Positions 1 to 8,230 are shown, counted from the stretch's first letter. The stretch: 32,598 nucleotides of DNA from CAYQQU01 sp964419545 (GCA_964419545.1 CAYQQU010000065.1:1-32598), one strand, 5' to 3'. The notes: generated from the letters alone by a model not told the origin. Numbers and translations are program-made.

Positions 1-518
<518 letters not shown>

Positions 519-899
519 TTCCGGGAGGGGGGGGCGGTGTCGCCGTCCCGGTCGCCTTCAGCAGCCGGTTCGGGGGCGTCGTCCCCGCCGATGTCGAGTT
601 GAAGGAAAGGCGTGAGCGCAAATTCCTGAACCTCATCGGTTTGGTCGGGGGCAACCTTGATGGTCGTATCCGCGTAGCCTTCCACTTGCAGCAGGACGGT
701 CGCGGTCTCCGATCGGCCGGGGTACGGAATTTGAAAAAAGCCGTCTGGATCGGTTCGCGAGGTCCCCAATGCTGCCGGCCTTTGCGCCGGGCGAGTTGAA
801 CCGAAGGCCTCCGGGTCGTAAGCTAGGACCAGCGTATTGCCTATGGCTTCGCCCGAAGCAGCGTCGATCAGTCGGCCGCTGATCTGCTGCTCGCATGCG

Positions 900-1442
900 T
901 CATTTTCCAATACCTGCACGGTTTGGGTGAGGGTGTCCGCCCCGCAGGCGTTGGCGACGATGAGTCGTACGGGGTAATTCCCCGGTTGGGAGAAGGTGAC
1001 GGAGGGGGCGGCTTCCCGGCTCTGCCGGCCGTCGCCGAAGTCCCAGCGATAGTTTTCGGCATAGCCGGCGGGGGCGCCGAAGCGCACCTCCAGCGGGGGG
1101 CAGCCGCCGGTTGTCGAAAGTTCCATGTCGGCGGCGGGCGGGGGTCAGCAGCCCGGGCTCGTCCAGTTGGGGCAGGTAAGCGTGGTAGCTCAGCATTCCC
1201 GCATGGTAGGCGTTGCGGGCGCGGTTGGCGGCCTCGACCTGGGCTTTGGTTTCGCTGTCGTCATCGAAGAATTCGATGCCGAAGAAGAAGAAAAAGCGCG
1301 GCGCTTCCGCTCCTTGGTTTAAGATCAGCTCGTTGTAAAAAGGCGATTCCGCCTTTAGGTGCTGCAATAGAAAGCGGATTGCCTCGGCGACTTTGCCTTC
1401 GCCGATTAGGGTTCGTACTGTTTGTTTGATCTGCTGCAGCAT
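900..1442 (-). CDS. N-terminal segment of the frameshifted gene: effector-associated-domain-like helical region
   Basis: This open frame starts at ATG 1442. Only about its first 100 residues (1442 down to about 1145) look like the real product; the rest is out of frame after the first C-run shift. The opening MLQQIKQTVRTLIGEGKV, then AEAIRFLL and a YNELIL motif, followed later by a helix with an ANRARNA motif, resembles the small helical effector-associated domains (EAD11-like) found at the N-termini of Bacteroidota and cyanobacterial conflict effectors. This match is by eye and tentative. The middle (residues about 50-65) is unusually rich in Phe and Asp and fits the family poorly. The domain would serve as an adaptor that docks the effector to a partner carrying the same domain. 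Confidence 0.5.
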   Translation of the reverse strand: MLQQIKQTVRTLIGEGKVAEAIRFLLQHLKAESPFYNELILNQGAEAPRFFFFFGIEFFDDDSETKAQVEAANRARNAYHAGMLSYHAYLPQLDEPGLLTPARRRHGTFDNRRLPPAGGALRRPRRLCRKLSLGLRRRPAEPGSRPLRHLLPTGELPRTTHRRQRLRGGHPHPNRAGIGK

Positions 1443-1518
1443 GCCCGCGCGTTAAATCCCTGTTGGCCTGGCTTTTGGGTGAATGTTGAGCCGGAATCGT
1501 AAATATAGTTGATTTTGA

Positions 1519-1560
1519 GAAAAAAGACGGGCGGGATTAACCGGTTTGTCGAACCCGTCT
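1519..1560 (-). terminator. Rho-independent terminator downstream of the thioesterase gene
   Basis: On the minus strand the arms AGACGGG and CCCGTCT (1554-1560 and 1525-1531) enclose a loop of about 22 nt and are followed directly by a TTTTTTCTC tract. It lies about 10 bp beyond the thioesterase stop, separating that gene from the frameshifted locus. Confidence 0.6.
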
Positions 1561-1569
1561 GATTTCAGC

Positions 1570-2037
1570 TCATCGCACCATCCCTTCCGGCATTCTCACG
1601 GCGATCACCTCCCCGCGCGCGCATACCTCGCCGTCTGCTGATAGGGTGATCCGGATCACGCCCTTGCGTTCGCTGCGTTCCACCACTTTACCGCGCAATT
1701 TTAGGGTAGGGCCGAGAGGCGTAGGTTTCAGGTATTCCACTTTGAGGGAAGCGGTCACGTAGCGCGGCAGGTGGTCTTTTCCCAGCTCCAGGCCGGCGGC
1801 CCGGGCGGCGGCGCCGGCGGCGGTGCCCGTACCGTGGCAATCGATGAGCGAGGCGATCAGGCCACCGTACACGTAGCCGGGTATGGCGGTATGGTAGGGG
1901 CGGGGCGTAAATTCAGCGACGGTCTCGTCGCCGTCCCAGTACGTCTTCAGCTGGAGGCCGTGTTCGTTGAGATAGCCGCAGCCGTAGCAGTGCGCGACGT
2001 CGTCCGGGTAATAGTCTTGGAGGGCTTTTATGGCCAT
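1570..2037 (-). CDS. PaaI-like hotdog-fold thioesterase
   Basis: A 155-residue single hotdog domain of the 4HBT/PaaI thioesterase superfamily, expected to hydrolyse an acyl-CoA thioester in the cytoplasm; the substrate cannot be told. The N-terminus has a CYGCG motif (Cys17, Cys20) common in this subgroup. The central helix motif GYVYGGLIASLIDCHGTGT has Asp66 at the catalytic carboxylate position, with YGG in place of the more usual HGG. The C-terminal strands SLKVEYLKPTPLG and GKVVERSERKGV are typical of the sheet. The start ATG 2037 gives the usual family length. It has its own terminator at 1519-1560 and reads in the same direction as its upstream neighbours, separated by about 44 bp. Confidence 0.85.
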   Translation of the reverse strand: MAIKALQDYYPDDVAHCYGCGYLNEHGLQLKTYWDGDETVAEFTPRPYHTAIPGYVYGGLIASLIDCHGTGTAAGAAARAAGLELGKDHLPRYVTASLKVEYLKPTPLGPTLKLRGKVVERSERKGVIRITLSADGEVCARGEVIAVRMPEGMVR

Positions 2038-2081
2038 TTTTTTTAAGCAAAAATGAGCAAATTTCCTTTAAATCATGCGGG

Positions 2082-2330
2082 TTAAGCGGCCTGGCCAGGT
2101 TTTTTGCGGGTTTCTATGGTGCGGTATTGCCCTGACGTTCGGGAAACGGGGGTCTTTCGCGGCTCTTCGAAGCGGACGGCGAGCACAGCGCTGATGGCGA
2201 TCGCGAAGCCCACTACGGCGGCGATCGCGAACTGGTGCAGCAAGCACAATACGACTACCGCAGCCACCATCAGATAAAACCGGGCAACGGTGGCCGGTAC
2301 CGATAATTGAAATAATTGCAGGTTTTTCAT
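2082..2330 (-). CDS. Small membrane protein of unknown function
   Basis: An 82-residue protein that I do not recognise. A hydrophobic stretch from about residue 14 to 52 can form two closely spaced membrane helices separated by the short LLHQFA segment. A basic, polar C-terminal tail (about 53-82) follows, rich in Arg, Lys and Thr and probably cytoplasmic. It lies between the FtsX-type permease gene upstream (87 bp) and the thioesterase gene downstream (44 bp), all on the minus strand. Base composition and codon use match its neighbours. That it is a real gene rests on its membrane pattern and its tidy fit in the gap. Confidence 0.55.
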   Translation of the reverse strand: MKNLQLFQLSVPATVARFYLMVAAVVVLCLLHQFAIAAVVGFAIAISAVLAVRFEEPRKTPVSRTSGQYRTIETRKKPGQAA

Positions 2331-2416
2331 GACTCAGCTCTTTGGTTACCTATGGCAATGCCCCCTCTTATTGGATAGTCAGCAATGATTTTCGTCAGTG
2401 GCGGGACTGAAATTCG

Positions 2417-4819
2417 TCATTCTACCCGCAATGCATCTACCGGGTTGCGTTTTGCGGCTAAATAGGTCTGGGAGATAACGGTCGTCAAACCCAGAATAAG
2501 CAGCACGAGCAGACCGATCAGCACCACGCCCGGTTCGATAGGGGTGCGCAGCCGGAAGTTGTCCAGCCACAGGTTGGCCCCGATCAGCGCGACGGGAATG
2601 GCGAGCGCTGCTGCCATGAAAAGCAACCGGAAAAACCCCTTGGAAAGGCGCCAAATGATGTTGACCTCGCCGGCGCCCAGCACTTTTCGGATACCTACCT
2701 CTTTTACTCGCCCTTCTACAGTGTAGATAACCATCCCCAGCAACCCCATGCTGGCAATGAGTATGGTCAGGAAGCCGATAAATCCGATAATGCGGGCGCC
2801 CATCCGGAAAAATTTGTTCATGTAATACACCCGTTCATCCGTGAAAAAAGCCTGCATAGGCTTGTCCGGCGCCAGCCCCTCCCAGGTTGAGCGAATGCCC
2901 TGTATGGTAGCGGGAATATTGTCTTCCCGCAGTACCATATGGACATTGCGGGCGTAGTCGCCGCCGCTGCGGAGGCCGAAAGGCTTGATGGGAGCGAACC
3001 AGATGTTGTCGTGATGAAAATCCCGGGCGATGCCGATCACGGTCAACGCCAGCGTGTCCAATTGCAAGGCGTCGCCCAGGGCTTCGGCGGGGTCGGCGTA
3101 TCCCATTCGGCGGACGGCGGTTTCGTTGAGAATAATGAATTGTTCTCCGCGGGCATTTTTCTGCGCCGGAAAATGGCGACCGGCGATCAGTTCGATATCC
3201 TGGACCTTCAGGTAATTGGGGCTGACAATATTGTAATGCAGCTGCATGGAGTCGGCGCCCCCGTCGAATATCACCGTAGTCGACGCATTTTCTCCGGTAA
3301 GGATGACGCGCTCCGAAGCGGCGACGCTCTCCACCCCCGGCAGCTGCCGCACGCGCTGGGTGAAAACTTCGTGATCCACGCCTTCCATTCGGATGTTCAG
3401 CAGGTTTTCCGTGCGCGTACCGAGATCGGTATTCAGAACGTAATGCTGTTGTTGCAGCACGATCAGGACGGCCAGTATAAAAATCAGGGAAAGAGCGAAC
3501 TGGAAGGTGATCAGCGCTTTGCGCAGGCCGATGCGGGACAGCAGCCGGATATCGGCCATTTGCCGGATAGCGACGATCGGCCGGTAGGTCGAAATGTTCA
3601 GGGCGGGAAAAAGCCCCGCCAGCAAGCCTGCCAGCAAGCTGAACCCCAAAAAAAGCCCGTACATGGCCGGGGTCTTGGTCAGGGTGAAACTATCCTCCAC
3701 GAAAGGATCCAGTCCGTAAAATGCCGGGATCAGCAAATCCAATAAACCGATGGCTGCCATCAGGGCGATGAGCGCAATGAGCACGGCTTCCCCAAGGAAT
3801 TGCAAAACGATATCCCTTCTACGAGCGCCGGTCACTTTGCGGATACCGATCTCCCTGGCGCGTTTCAAGGAACGGGCGACGGAAAGATTGACGTAATTGA
3901 AGCCCGCAGAGACCATGATGATCACGCCCAGCACCATCAGGAAATACAGCACGATATGCGGGGTGCCGGCCCCGATCTCGTTGGTAAGATCGCGGCTGGG
4001 CATTACCTCGCTCAAGGCTTGAGCAACAAACAGGAAATCGTGGTCCGTATCGCGCGTACCGAAGGCGGCAGCGAGTTCGTTCAGCGCACGGTCCAACGCG
4101 CGCCGGTCGCTTTGTTCCCGGACCAGAACGTATACCAGGCCCCGCCAGATCTGGTCAAAGCCGAAGAGCGAGATGCTTTCCCGTTCTTTTTCTGAAAAAG
4201 AATGAACGCTGGCGTACGACAACAGGAAGTCGAACTTGATATGAGAGCGCACCGGCGGGTCCGGGATCAGTCCGGTAACCGTGAAGGCCCCCAGCTCTCC
4301 CAATTCCACGGTCTGGCCCAGCGGATCTGTCGCCGGGAAGAGCTTGCCGGCAGTGCCCTTCGCCAATACGATAGAACGCGGCAGGGACAGGGCGCTTTGC
4401 CGGTCGCCGGCCAGCCAGCCGAAGCTGAAGACCTCCAGGAAAGTAGGGTCGACGGCGAATCCGGCCCCGCCCGTCTCGAAGGTTTTTTCTCCGGCCCGGA
4501 GGCTTCCGCCAATGCCCAAGATGCGAACGGTTTTTTCGACAAAGGGATAGGCTTCGGCCAGAGGCTCTGCCAGCGAAAGGGCCGTGGTGGCGTACTCAGG
4601 GCGCTCGATCGCCGTCCCTGCTTCTGCTTTTGCGGAGACCACCCGGTAGATGCGGTCCTTTTTTTCGTGAAAAGTATCGTAGCCGTACTGGTCGGCAAGG
4701 ATCAGGATCAACAACAGGCAAACCGAAATGCTGGTGGCCAGGCCGAAGATGTTCAGGGCTGAGAACAGCTTGTTTTTCCAGAGCTGGCGCAGGGCGGTCT
4801 TGAGGTAATTCCGGAACAT
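2417..4819 (-). CDS. MacB/FtsX-type ABC transporter permease
   Basis: An 800-residue inner-membrane permease of the Bacteroidota family that pairs with a separately encoded MacB/LolD-type ATPase. It begins MFRNYLKTALRQLWKNKLFSALNIFGL, the standard opening, with the first membrane helix at about 22-42. A MacB_PCD-type periplasmic domain (about 45-280) is followed by an FtsX core (about 290-410) with the REIGIRKVTGARR coupling motif. A second half repeats this layout: a helix near 440-460, a periplasmic domain, then FtsX helices at about 680-790 with the motif KEVGIRKVLGAGE. It ends in the common NPVDALRVE. Such proteins move lipoproteins, peptides or drugs, or act as mechanotransmitters. No ATPase gene is adjacent, so the partner must be elsewhere. 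Confidence 0.93.
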   Translation of the reverse strand: MFRNYLKTALRQLWKNKLFSALNIFGLATSISVCLLLILILADQYGYDTFHEKKDRIYRVVSAKAEAGTAIERPEYATTALSLAEPLAEAYPFVEKTVRILGIGGSLRAGEKTFETGGAGFAVDPTFLEVFSFGWLAGDRQSALSLPRSIVLAKGTAGKLFPATDPLGQTVELGELGAFTVTGLIPDPPVRSHIKFDFLLSYASVHSFSEKERESISLFGFDQIWRGLVYVLVREQSDRRALDRALNELAAAFGTRDTDHDFLFVAQALSEVMPSRDLTNEIGAGTPHIVLYFLMVLGVIIMVSAGFNYVNLSVARSLKRAREIGIRKVTGARRRDIVLQFLGEAVLIALIALMAAIGLLDLLIPAFYGLDPFVEDSFTLTKTPAMYGLFLGFSLLAGLLAGLFPALNISTYRPIVAIRQMADIRLLSRIGLRKALITFQFALSLIFILAVLIVLQQQHYVLNTDLGTRTENLLNIRMEGVDHEVFTQRVRQLPGVESVAASERVILTGENASTTVIFDGGADSMQLHYNIVSPNYLKVQDIELIAGRHFPAQKNARGEQFIILNETAVRRMGYADPAEALGDALQLDTLALTVIGIARDFHHDNIWFAPIKPFGLRSGGDYARNVHMVLREDNIPATIQGIRSTWEGLAPDKPMQAFFTDERVYYMNKFFRMGARIIGFIGFLTILIASMGLLGMVIYTVEGRVKEVGIRKVLGAGEVNIIWRLSKGFFRLLFMAAALAIPVALIGANLWLDNFRLRTPIEPGVVLIGLLVLLILGLTTVISQTYLAAKRNPVDALRVE

Positions 4820-5074
4820 GGCTTCAGGTGTTTAACTAAGGAACGGGTAGTTTCACAATGGCTTGTTTCGCAAACTCCACCAAGTTCTGTGCCGGAAAGG
4901 CTATTTCTGTTTTCCAATGGGTTATGAGAAGAATCCGCGCCGAATGGCGACCATAACGTTCGGAAACGGACGCAGGGTGTTCATAAATGAACAAATGAAT
5001 GGATCAGAGGCGCCGGCCGCCGGGGCGTTTATCCAAGCCGGAGAGCTGGAGGAGCAGGACCGGAAAACCGGCGC

Positions 5075-5719
5075 TCAGTTATTCTGCATGGCCTCCTGAA
5101 TAGAGATCCGCACCCCATCGCGATAAGCGACCACAAAAGCGCCGGGTGCGCCCCGGTCGTTCATCTGGCGGGCTATCATCTTGGCTTCGTCGAGCGACCG
5201 GTAGCTGCCGATGAGTACTTTTTGTACGTTGCCGTCTTCCTCGATGATGGCGTCCGGCCTTTCCCGGTATTCTACGGGCACGCGCCCCTTGGTGAAAGCG
5301 CCCACCTGGACCCGGTAAACGACGCCGGCGGTGGTTGCCGGATCGGTCGGCTCGGGTTCCGGACCGGTAGTCCGTTCTTTTTTAAGGCGCTCGATTTCCA
5401 TCGTCAGGATACGGACATTCTCTTCGGCTACCTGCAGTTGGTTATTTACGCGGTTCAGCTCATCTTCCAGGCGCAGCGCTTTTTCTCGCTCCCCGCGGTA
5501 GCGGGCTTCGGCGGCGTTGATCTCGTCTTCTACCTGCAAAGCCTGGTCTTTGTATACCTCCCATTCCTCCACCAGTGTTTTGAGGCGCTCGGGATTGCGC
5601 TTGTATTCTTTGGCTCGTTTGACCCATTCTTTCCGTTCTTCCTTGCTCAGCTCCTGAGCGAAAACCTGCCCCGCAAAGGCGAGCAGCAACCCGAATAAAA
5701 GGATGATGTGCGTTTTCAT
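5075..5719 (-). CDS. Exported coiled-coil protein with C-terminal SPOR domain
   Basis: A 214-residue protein. It has a clear signal peptide (residues 1-21, cleavage likely after QVFA), so it is periplasmic. Residues about 25-115 are highly charged and heptad-like, predicting a long coiled coil. A Pro/Thr linker at about 118-130 leads into a SPOR domain (about 133-205) with VYRVQVGAF, a VQKVLIGSYRSLDEAK core and a VVAYRDG end. SPOR domains bind denuded septal peptidoglycan, so a role at the division site or in envelope maintenance is likely, though Bacteroidota have many SPOR proteins of unknown role. It is transcribed alone, with about 255 bp to the next gene downstream and a long repeat-rich spacer upstream. 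Confidence 0.85.
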   Translation of the reverse strand: MKTHIILLFGLLLAFAGQVFAQELSKEERKEWVKRAKEYKRNPERLKTLVEEWEVYKDQALQVEDEINAAEARYRGEREKALRLEDELNRVNNQLQVAEENVRILTMEIERLKKERTTGPEPEPTDPATTAGVVYRVQVGAFTKGRVPVEYRERPDAIIEEDGNVQKVLIGSYRSLDEAKMIARQMNDRGAPGAFVVAYRDGVRISIQEAMQNN

Positions 5720-5981
5720 GTCTAGGCGATTTTGGTCTAAACTTCAATATAGGGAAGATTCGGGAAATAGTCAGCGCGGGGCGCCGAATGATGGAGAAAA
5801 TTTGCTGTTCGCCGCTTTGGGCGGACCTTTGTATTGGCACGGAGGGGGGAGATTCGGGGTGGTGGTTGCGGTCGGAGACCTGGCCGAGCGGAGGGTAGTC
5901 AGCGATTCTCGGTTTGGCAGGAAGCATTGCTTAATTCGCAGCGCCGGAGGCGAAAGATACTGGTAGATTGTTTCGAAAGAT

Positions 5982-6072
5982 TGGTGTGTAACACGAGTTC
6001 CTCATAAAAAATTTATGCTGAAAATCACATTTAAGCAATTGATCTTCAATGCAAAACAGGAGTTACACACCA
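5982..6072. repeat. 11-bp perfect inverted repeat
   Basis: TGGTGTGTAAC at 5982-5992 matches the reverse complement GTTACACACCA at 6062-6072 with a 69-bp AT-rich interior. It lies inside the larger 17-bp inverted repeat. Confidence 0.5.
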
Positions 6073-6080
6073 CAAGGGGC

Positions 6081-6150
6081 TGCCGTGCCGAGGTACGGAA
6101 TATTCGCTGCATGCCGACCATCTTTCCTATTCCCTACCTCCGGCACGGCA
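6081..6150. repeat. Stem-loop repeat element, copy 1
   Basis: Arms 6081-6102 and 6128-6150 are near-perfect inverted repeats. The outer ten bases TGCCGTGCCG/CGGCACGGCA are exact, then pairing continues for about 12 bp with one bulge and one mismatch. The loop is 25 nt. The segment 6091-6158 aligns with 25389-25457, so this is one copy of a dispersed family. Confidence 0.65.
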
Positions 6151-6192
6151 ATCATTGCAAACGAAATAGGCTACCGGTAGCTAGTCCCGCTA

Positions 6193-6229
6193 GGACGAGA
6201 GCACAACAATGTTTCAAACCGAGAATCGC
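6193..6229. repeat. Dispersed 37-bp repeat, copy 1
   Basis: The 37 bases from 6193 match 9394-9430 at 35 positions (core AGCACAACAATGTTTCAAAC). This copy lies just downstream of ssrA; the other lies between gltD and purC. Confidence 0.75.
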
Positions 6230-6243
6230 TGCACCAAATAATA

Positions 6244-6276
6244 AACCCGCTATATGTGACGGATATATAGCGGGTT
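6244..6276 (-). terminator. Rho-independent terminator of ssrA
   Basis: The 12-bp perfect stem AACCCGCTATAT/ATATAGCGGGTT (6244-6255 with 6265-6276) encloses a 9-nt loop. On the minus strand it is followed by TATTATT. It begins about 15 nt past the mature tmRNA 3' end, in the expected place. Confidence 0.8.
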
Positions 6277-6290
6277 ATCATTTTGCTTTG

Positions 6291-6664
6291 TGGAGACGGC
6301 GAGAGTCGAACTCGCGTCCAGCGAAAGCGCCGAAAAGCTTTCTACATGTTTAGTTTTCAGTTGCATTTTCGAGGTGGCGGTAGGACTGAAAACACTCCCG
6401 GACGCCACCCTTATCCCCTGAATTTCACACGGCGGTCGGGGCCGGCCGTCGCGCTAGCCTGAAGGTTGATGATATGCGGCACACTGTGTATCAGGCGTCA
6501 AGCGTGCAGCACAAAGGCATTCTAAGACCTAGTCTTAGGCTGCCATGGCATACTGAGTATTGCCATGTAAAAGAGGTTTATAGTCATTTTTTAACGGAGG
6601 TGAACTACGTGCTCCGACATGCTTACTTATCAACTAACTCTCCTGTCGATTCCAATACGTCCCC
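6291..6664 (-). ncRNA. ssrA: Transfer-messenger RNA (tmRNA)
   Basis: A 374-nt one-piece tmRNA that rescues stalled ribosomes with SmpB. The 5' end GGGGACG (from 6664) pairs over 7 bp, with one G-U, with CGTCTCC at the 3' end (6292-6298); A at 6291 is the discriminator base. The 3' CCA is not encoded and must be added by nucleotidyltransferase. A T-arm (GCGAGTTCGACTCTCGC) lies just before the acceptor 3' strand, and the 5' side has the tRNA-like GGAATCGACAGG. The resume codon is GGC (6564-6562). The predicted tag is GNTQYAMAA followed by TAA at 6535-6537. Several pseudoknot-like GC-rich helices lie between tag and T-arm. A terminator follows at 6244-6276. Confidence 0.93.
6535..6564 (-). other. 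tmRNA tag-peptide reading frame (GNTQYAMAA)
   Basis: Nine codons and a TAA stop inside ssrA, starting at GGC 6564-6562. The peptide ends in YAMAA, in place of the more common YALAA, and should still be recognised by ClpXP-type proteases through the terminal Ala-Ala. The tag is deduced from the position of the stop codon, the Gly/Asn start and the conserved Tyr-Ala near the end. Confidence 0.8.
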
Positions 6665-6964
6665 ATATTTTCGTGAGACGGCTAAGCGCATCTTTGGAGC
6701 GTGCTTCTATTCCTAACGAACCCGCTCCAGACATGCTCTAAAAAAGCCAGTCGAGCAATTGCTACCCTGACGTTTCAGAGCAGCCGCTAAGTTAAAAACC
6801 AAAATCCGTACGGAAAAGTTTCCGGTAGGAAGGCGACTTAACTTTCATTCCGTAAACACCTTACTTTGTGAAAAAGTTCCCGCAAAACGACCGCAGCCGT
6901 TTTTCCGGGCCGCCTTTTCTGCTAAATTTGTCGCCGTTCACCGTGCACACAAACCACTTATCTC
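6665..6964. other. Intergenic region between ssrA and the dehydrogenase gene
   Basis: About 300 bp between divergent genes, holding the ssrA promoter (no clear -7 box seen) and the promoter of the 6965 gene. GGAGCG/CGCTCC arms (6696-6701 and 6723-6728) form a weak hairpin. No open frame here looks like protein. Confidence 0.4.
6923..6930 (+). promoter_or_regulatory. Candidate -7 promoter box of the dehydrogenase gene
   Basis: TAAATTTG is a full match to the Bacteroidota primary-sigma -7 consensus TAnnTTTG. It would start transcription about 28 nt before ATG 6965. No clear -33 TTG is seen; a T-rich stretch lies near 6898-6904. Confidence 0.5.
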
Positions 6965-8176
6965 ATGAAATTTGGCATCATCCGCGAAGGGAAAACGCCG
7001 CCCGACTCCCGCGTACCGCTCACGCCCGATCAGTGCTCCCACATTATCGACGAACATTCGCTCGAACTGGCCGTCCAGCCGTCCGCCGGGCGCTGCTACC
7101 GCGATGAAGAATACGCCGCCGCGGAAATCCCGCTGGCAGAAGACCTCAGCGACTGCGACGTGCTCCTCGGCGTGAAAGAGGTGCCGATCGATCAGCTCCT
7201 TCCCGACAAGACTTATTGCTTTTTTTCCCACACCATCAAAAAGCAATCCTACAACCGCGACCTCCTCCGGGCCGTGCTCGCCAAAAATATCCGCCTCATC
7301 GATTACGAAGTGATGACCGATGAGCACGGTAAGCGCCTCATCGCTTTCGGCCGCTTCGCCGGAATGGTGGGGGCGCACAATGCGCTCTACACCTACGGTA
7401 AACGCACCGGCGCGTTCGACCTCAAACGCCTGAAAGACTGCCACGACTACGCCGAAGCGCAAGAGCGCTACCACCATATCGAATGGCCGCCCGTCAAGAT
7501 CGTCCTCACCGGTACGGGCCGCGTAGGGCAGGGCGCCGCACAGGTGCTGCACGATATGGGTATCCGCCAGGCGCCGCACGACGATTTCCTGACCCGGCCC
7601 TACGACGAGCCGGTCTTTACTCAGCTGCGCGTCATCCACTACATCGCCCGCCCCGACGGCGCGCCTTTCGAACCCCGCGAATTTTACGACCGGCCAGAAG
7701 CTTTTCAGAGCATTTTCCGGCCTTATACCGCCGCCGCCGATATCATGATCAACGGCATCTTCTGGGACAACCGCGCGCCGGCCTTTTTTTCCGCAGATGA
7801 TATGCAACGCGAAGACTTCCGCATCCGCGTCATCGCCGACGTCACCTGCGATATCGCGCCCGTTTCTTCTATTCCGTCTACGCTGCGCGCTACCACCATC
7901 GCCGATCCGGTTTTCGGCTACGACCCGTCTACCCATTCCGAAACGGCGCCCCACCAACTCCACGCCATCGACATGATGACCATCGATAACCTGCCCAATG
8001 AGTTGCCGCGCGACGCCTCGCAATCGTTCGGCGAACAATTCATGGACCACATCTTGCCCGAATTCCTGGAGCCGGCAAGCGAGATCCTGGAACGGGCCAC
8101 CGTAGCGGAGAACGGGCAATTGGGTAGGTGTTTTCAGCACCTCCAGGCGTACGTGTCGGGAGGGGGGGGAGGTTGA
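6965..8176 (+). CDS. Lys1/alanine-dehydrogenase-family NAD(P)-dependent dehydrogenase
   Basis: A 403-residue cytoplasmic dehydrogenase of the AlaDH/PNT superfamily, closest in layout to fungal-type saccharopine dehydrogenase (NAD+, L-lysine-forming). The N-terminal half (about 1-160) starts MKFGIIREGKTPPDSRVPLTP and has VLLGVKEVP, FSHTIKKQ and LIDYEVMTDE. The dinucleotide-binding loop GTGRVGQGA lies at about 182-190. The C-terminal IDNLPNELPRDAS segment matches the family's substrate-domain end. The exact substrate is uncertain; many Bacteroidota homologues are simply annotated as oxidoreductases. It is transcribed alone from its own -7 box. The last residues (five Gly) and the TGA stop come from a G-run and the first unit of a GGTTGA hexamer tract, so the C-terminus may vary with the repeat. 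Confidence 0.85.
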   Translation: MKFGIIREGKTPPDSRVPLTPDQCSHIIDEHSLELAVQPSAGRCYRDEEYAAAEIPLAEDLSDCDVLLGVKEVPIDQLLPDKTYCFFSHTIKKQSYNRDLLRAVLAKNIRLIDYEVMTDEHGKRLIAFGRFAGMVGAHNALYTYGKRTGAFDLKRLKDCHDYAEAQERYHHIEWPPVKIVLTGTGRVGQGAAQVLHDMGIRQAPHDDFLTRPYDEPVFTQLRVIHYIARPDGAPFEPREFYDRPEAFQSIFRPYTAAADIMINGIFWDNRAPAFFSADDMQREDFRIRVIADVTCDIAPVSSIPSTLRATTIADPVFGYDPSTHSETAPHQLHAIDMMTIDNLPNELPRDASQSFGEQFMDHILPEFLEPASEILERATVAENGQLGRCFQHLQAYVSGGGGG

Positions 8177-8224
8177 GGTTAAGGTTAAGGTTAAGGTTGA
8201 GGTTGAGGGTGAGGTTGAGGGTGA
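8171..8224 (+). repeat. Hexamer tandem repeat GG(T/G)T(G/A)A, 9 units
   Basis: Nine contiguous hexamers: GGTTGA, three GGTTAA, two GGTTGA, GGGTGA, GGTTGA, GGGTGA. The first unit provides the TGA stop of the dehydrogenase gene and the tract fills the gap to purC, which converges on it. The same motif occurs at 10952-11011 inside gltB. Confidence 0.95.
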
Positions 8225-8230
8225 TCCGGG

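Larger units (their letters stand above)
5900..6231. repeat. 17-bp perfect inverted repeat flanking a 298-bp interval
   Basis: CAGCGATTCTCGGTTTG at 5900-5916 is the exact reverse complement of 6215-6231. The right arm overlaps the dispersed repeat copy at 6193-6229. Similarity continues weakly inside the arms. This may mark the ends of a small non-autonomous element; no flanking target duplication was identified. Confidence 0.6.
5720..6290. other. Repeat-rich intergenic region between the SPOR gene and ssrA
   Basis: About 570 bp with no convincing gene. It holds, from left to right, a 17-bp arm (5900-5916) of a long inverted repeat, an 11-bp inverted repeat (5982-5992 with 6062-6072), a strong stem-loop repeat (6081-6150), a 10-bp palindrome CTACCGGTAG (6171-6180), a dispersed repeat (6193-6229), the other 17-bp arm (6215-6231) and the ssrA terminator. 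The short open frames across it overlap these structures and have no protein-like pattern. Confidence 0.6.

Noticed and set aside
4863..5099. 78-codon plus-strand frame between the FtsX-type and SPOR genes
   Set aside because: No recognisable pattern, overlaps the SPOR gene end, and lies in the likely promoter region of the permease gene.
6193..6229. Possible CRISPR repeat (GTTTGAAACATTGTTGTGCTC on the minus strand)
   Set aside because: Only one unit per locus with no spacing array and no cas genes in the window.
6015..6716. Two short plus-strand frames (6015-6353 and 6474-6716)
   Set aside because: They overlap the tmRNA gene or its terminator and repeats, antisense, and show no protein features.
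6938..8140. 400-codon minus-strand open frame
   Set aside because: Antisense to the dehydrogenase gene, which has clear Rossmann and family motifs and its own promoter.
8171..8224. CRISPR-like or telomere-like array
   Set aside because: The units are contiguous hexamers without spacers, and the tract is internal to the chromosome, so neither a CRISPR nor a telomere.
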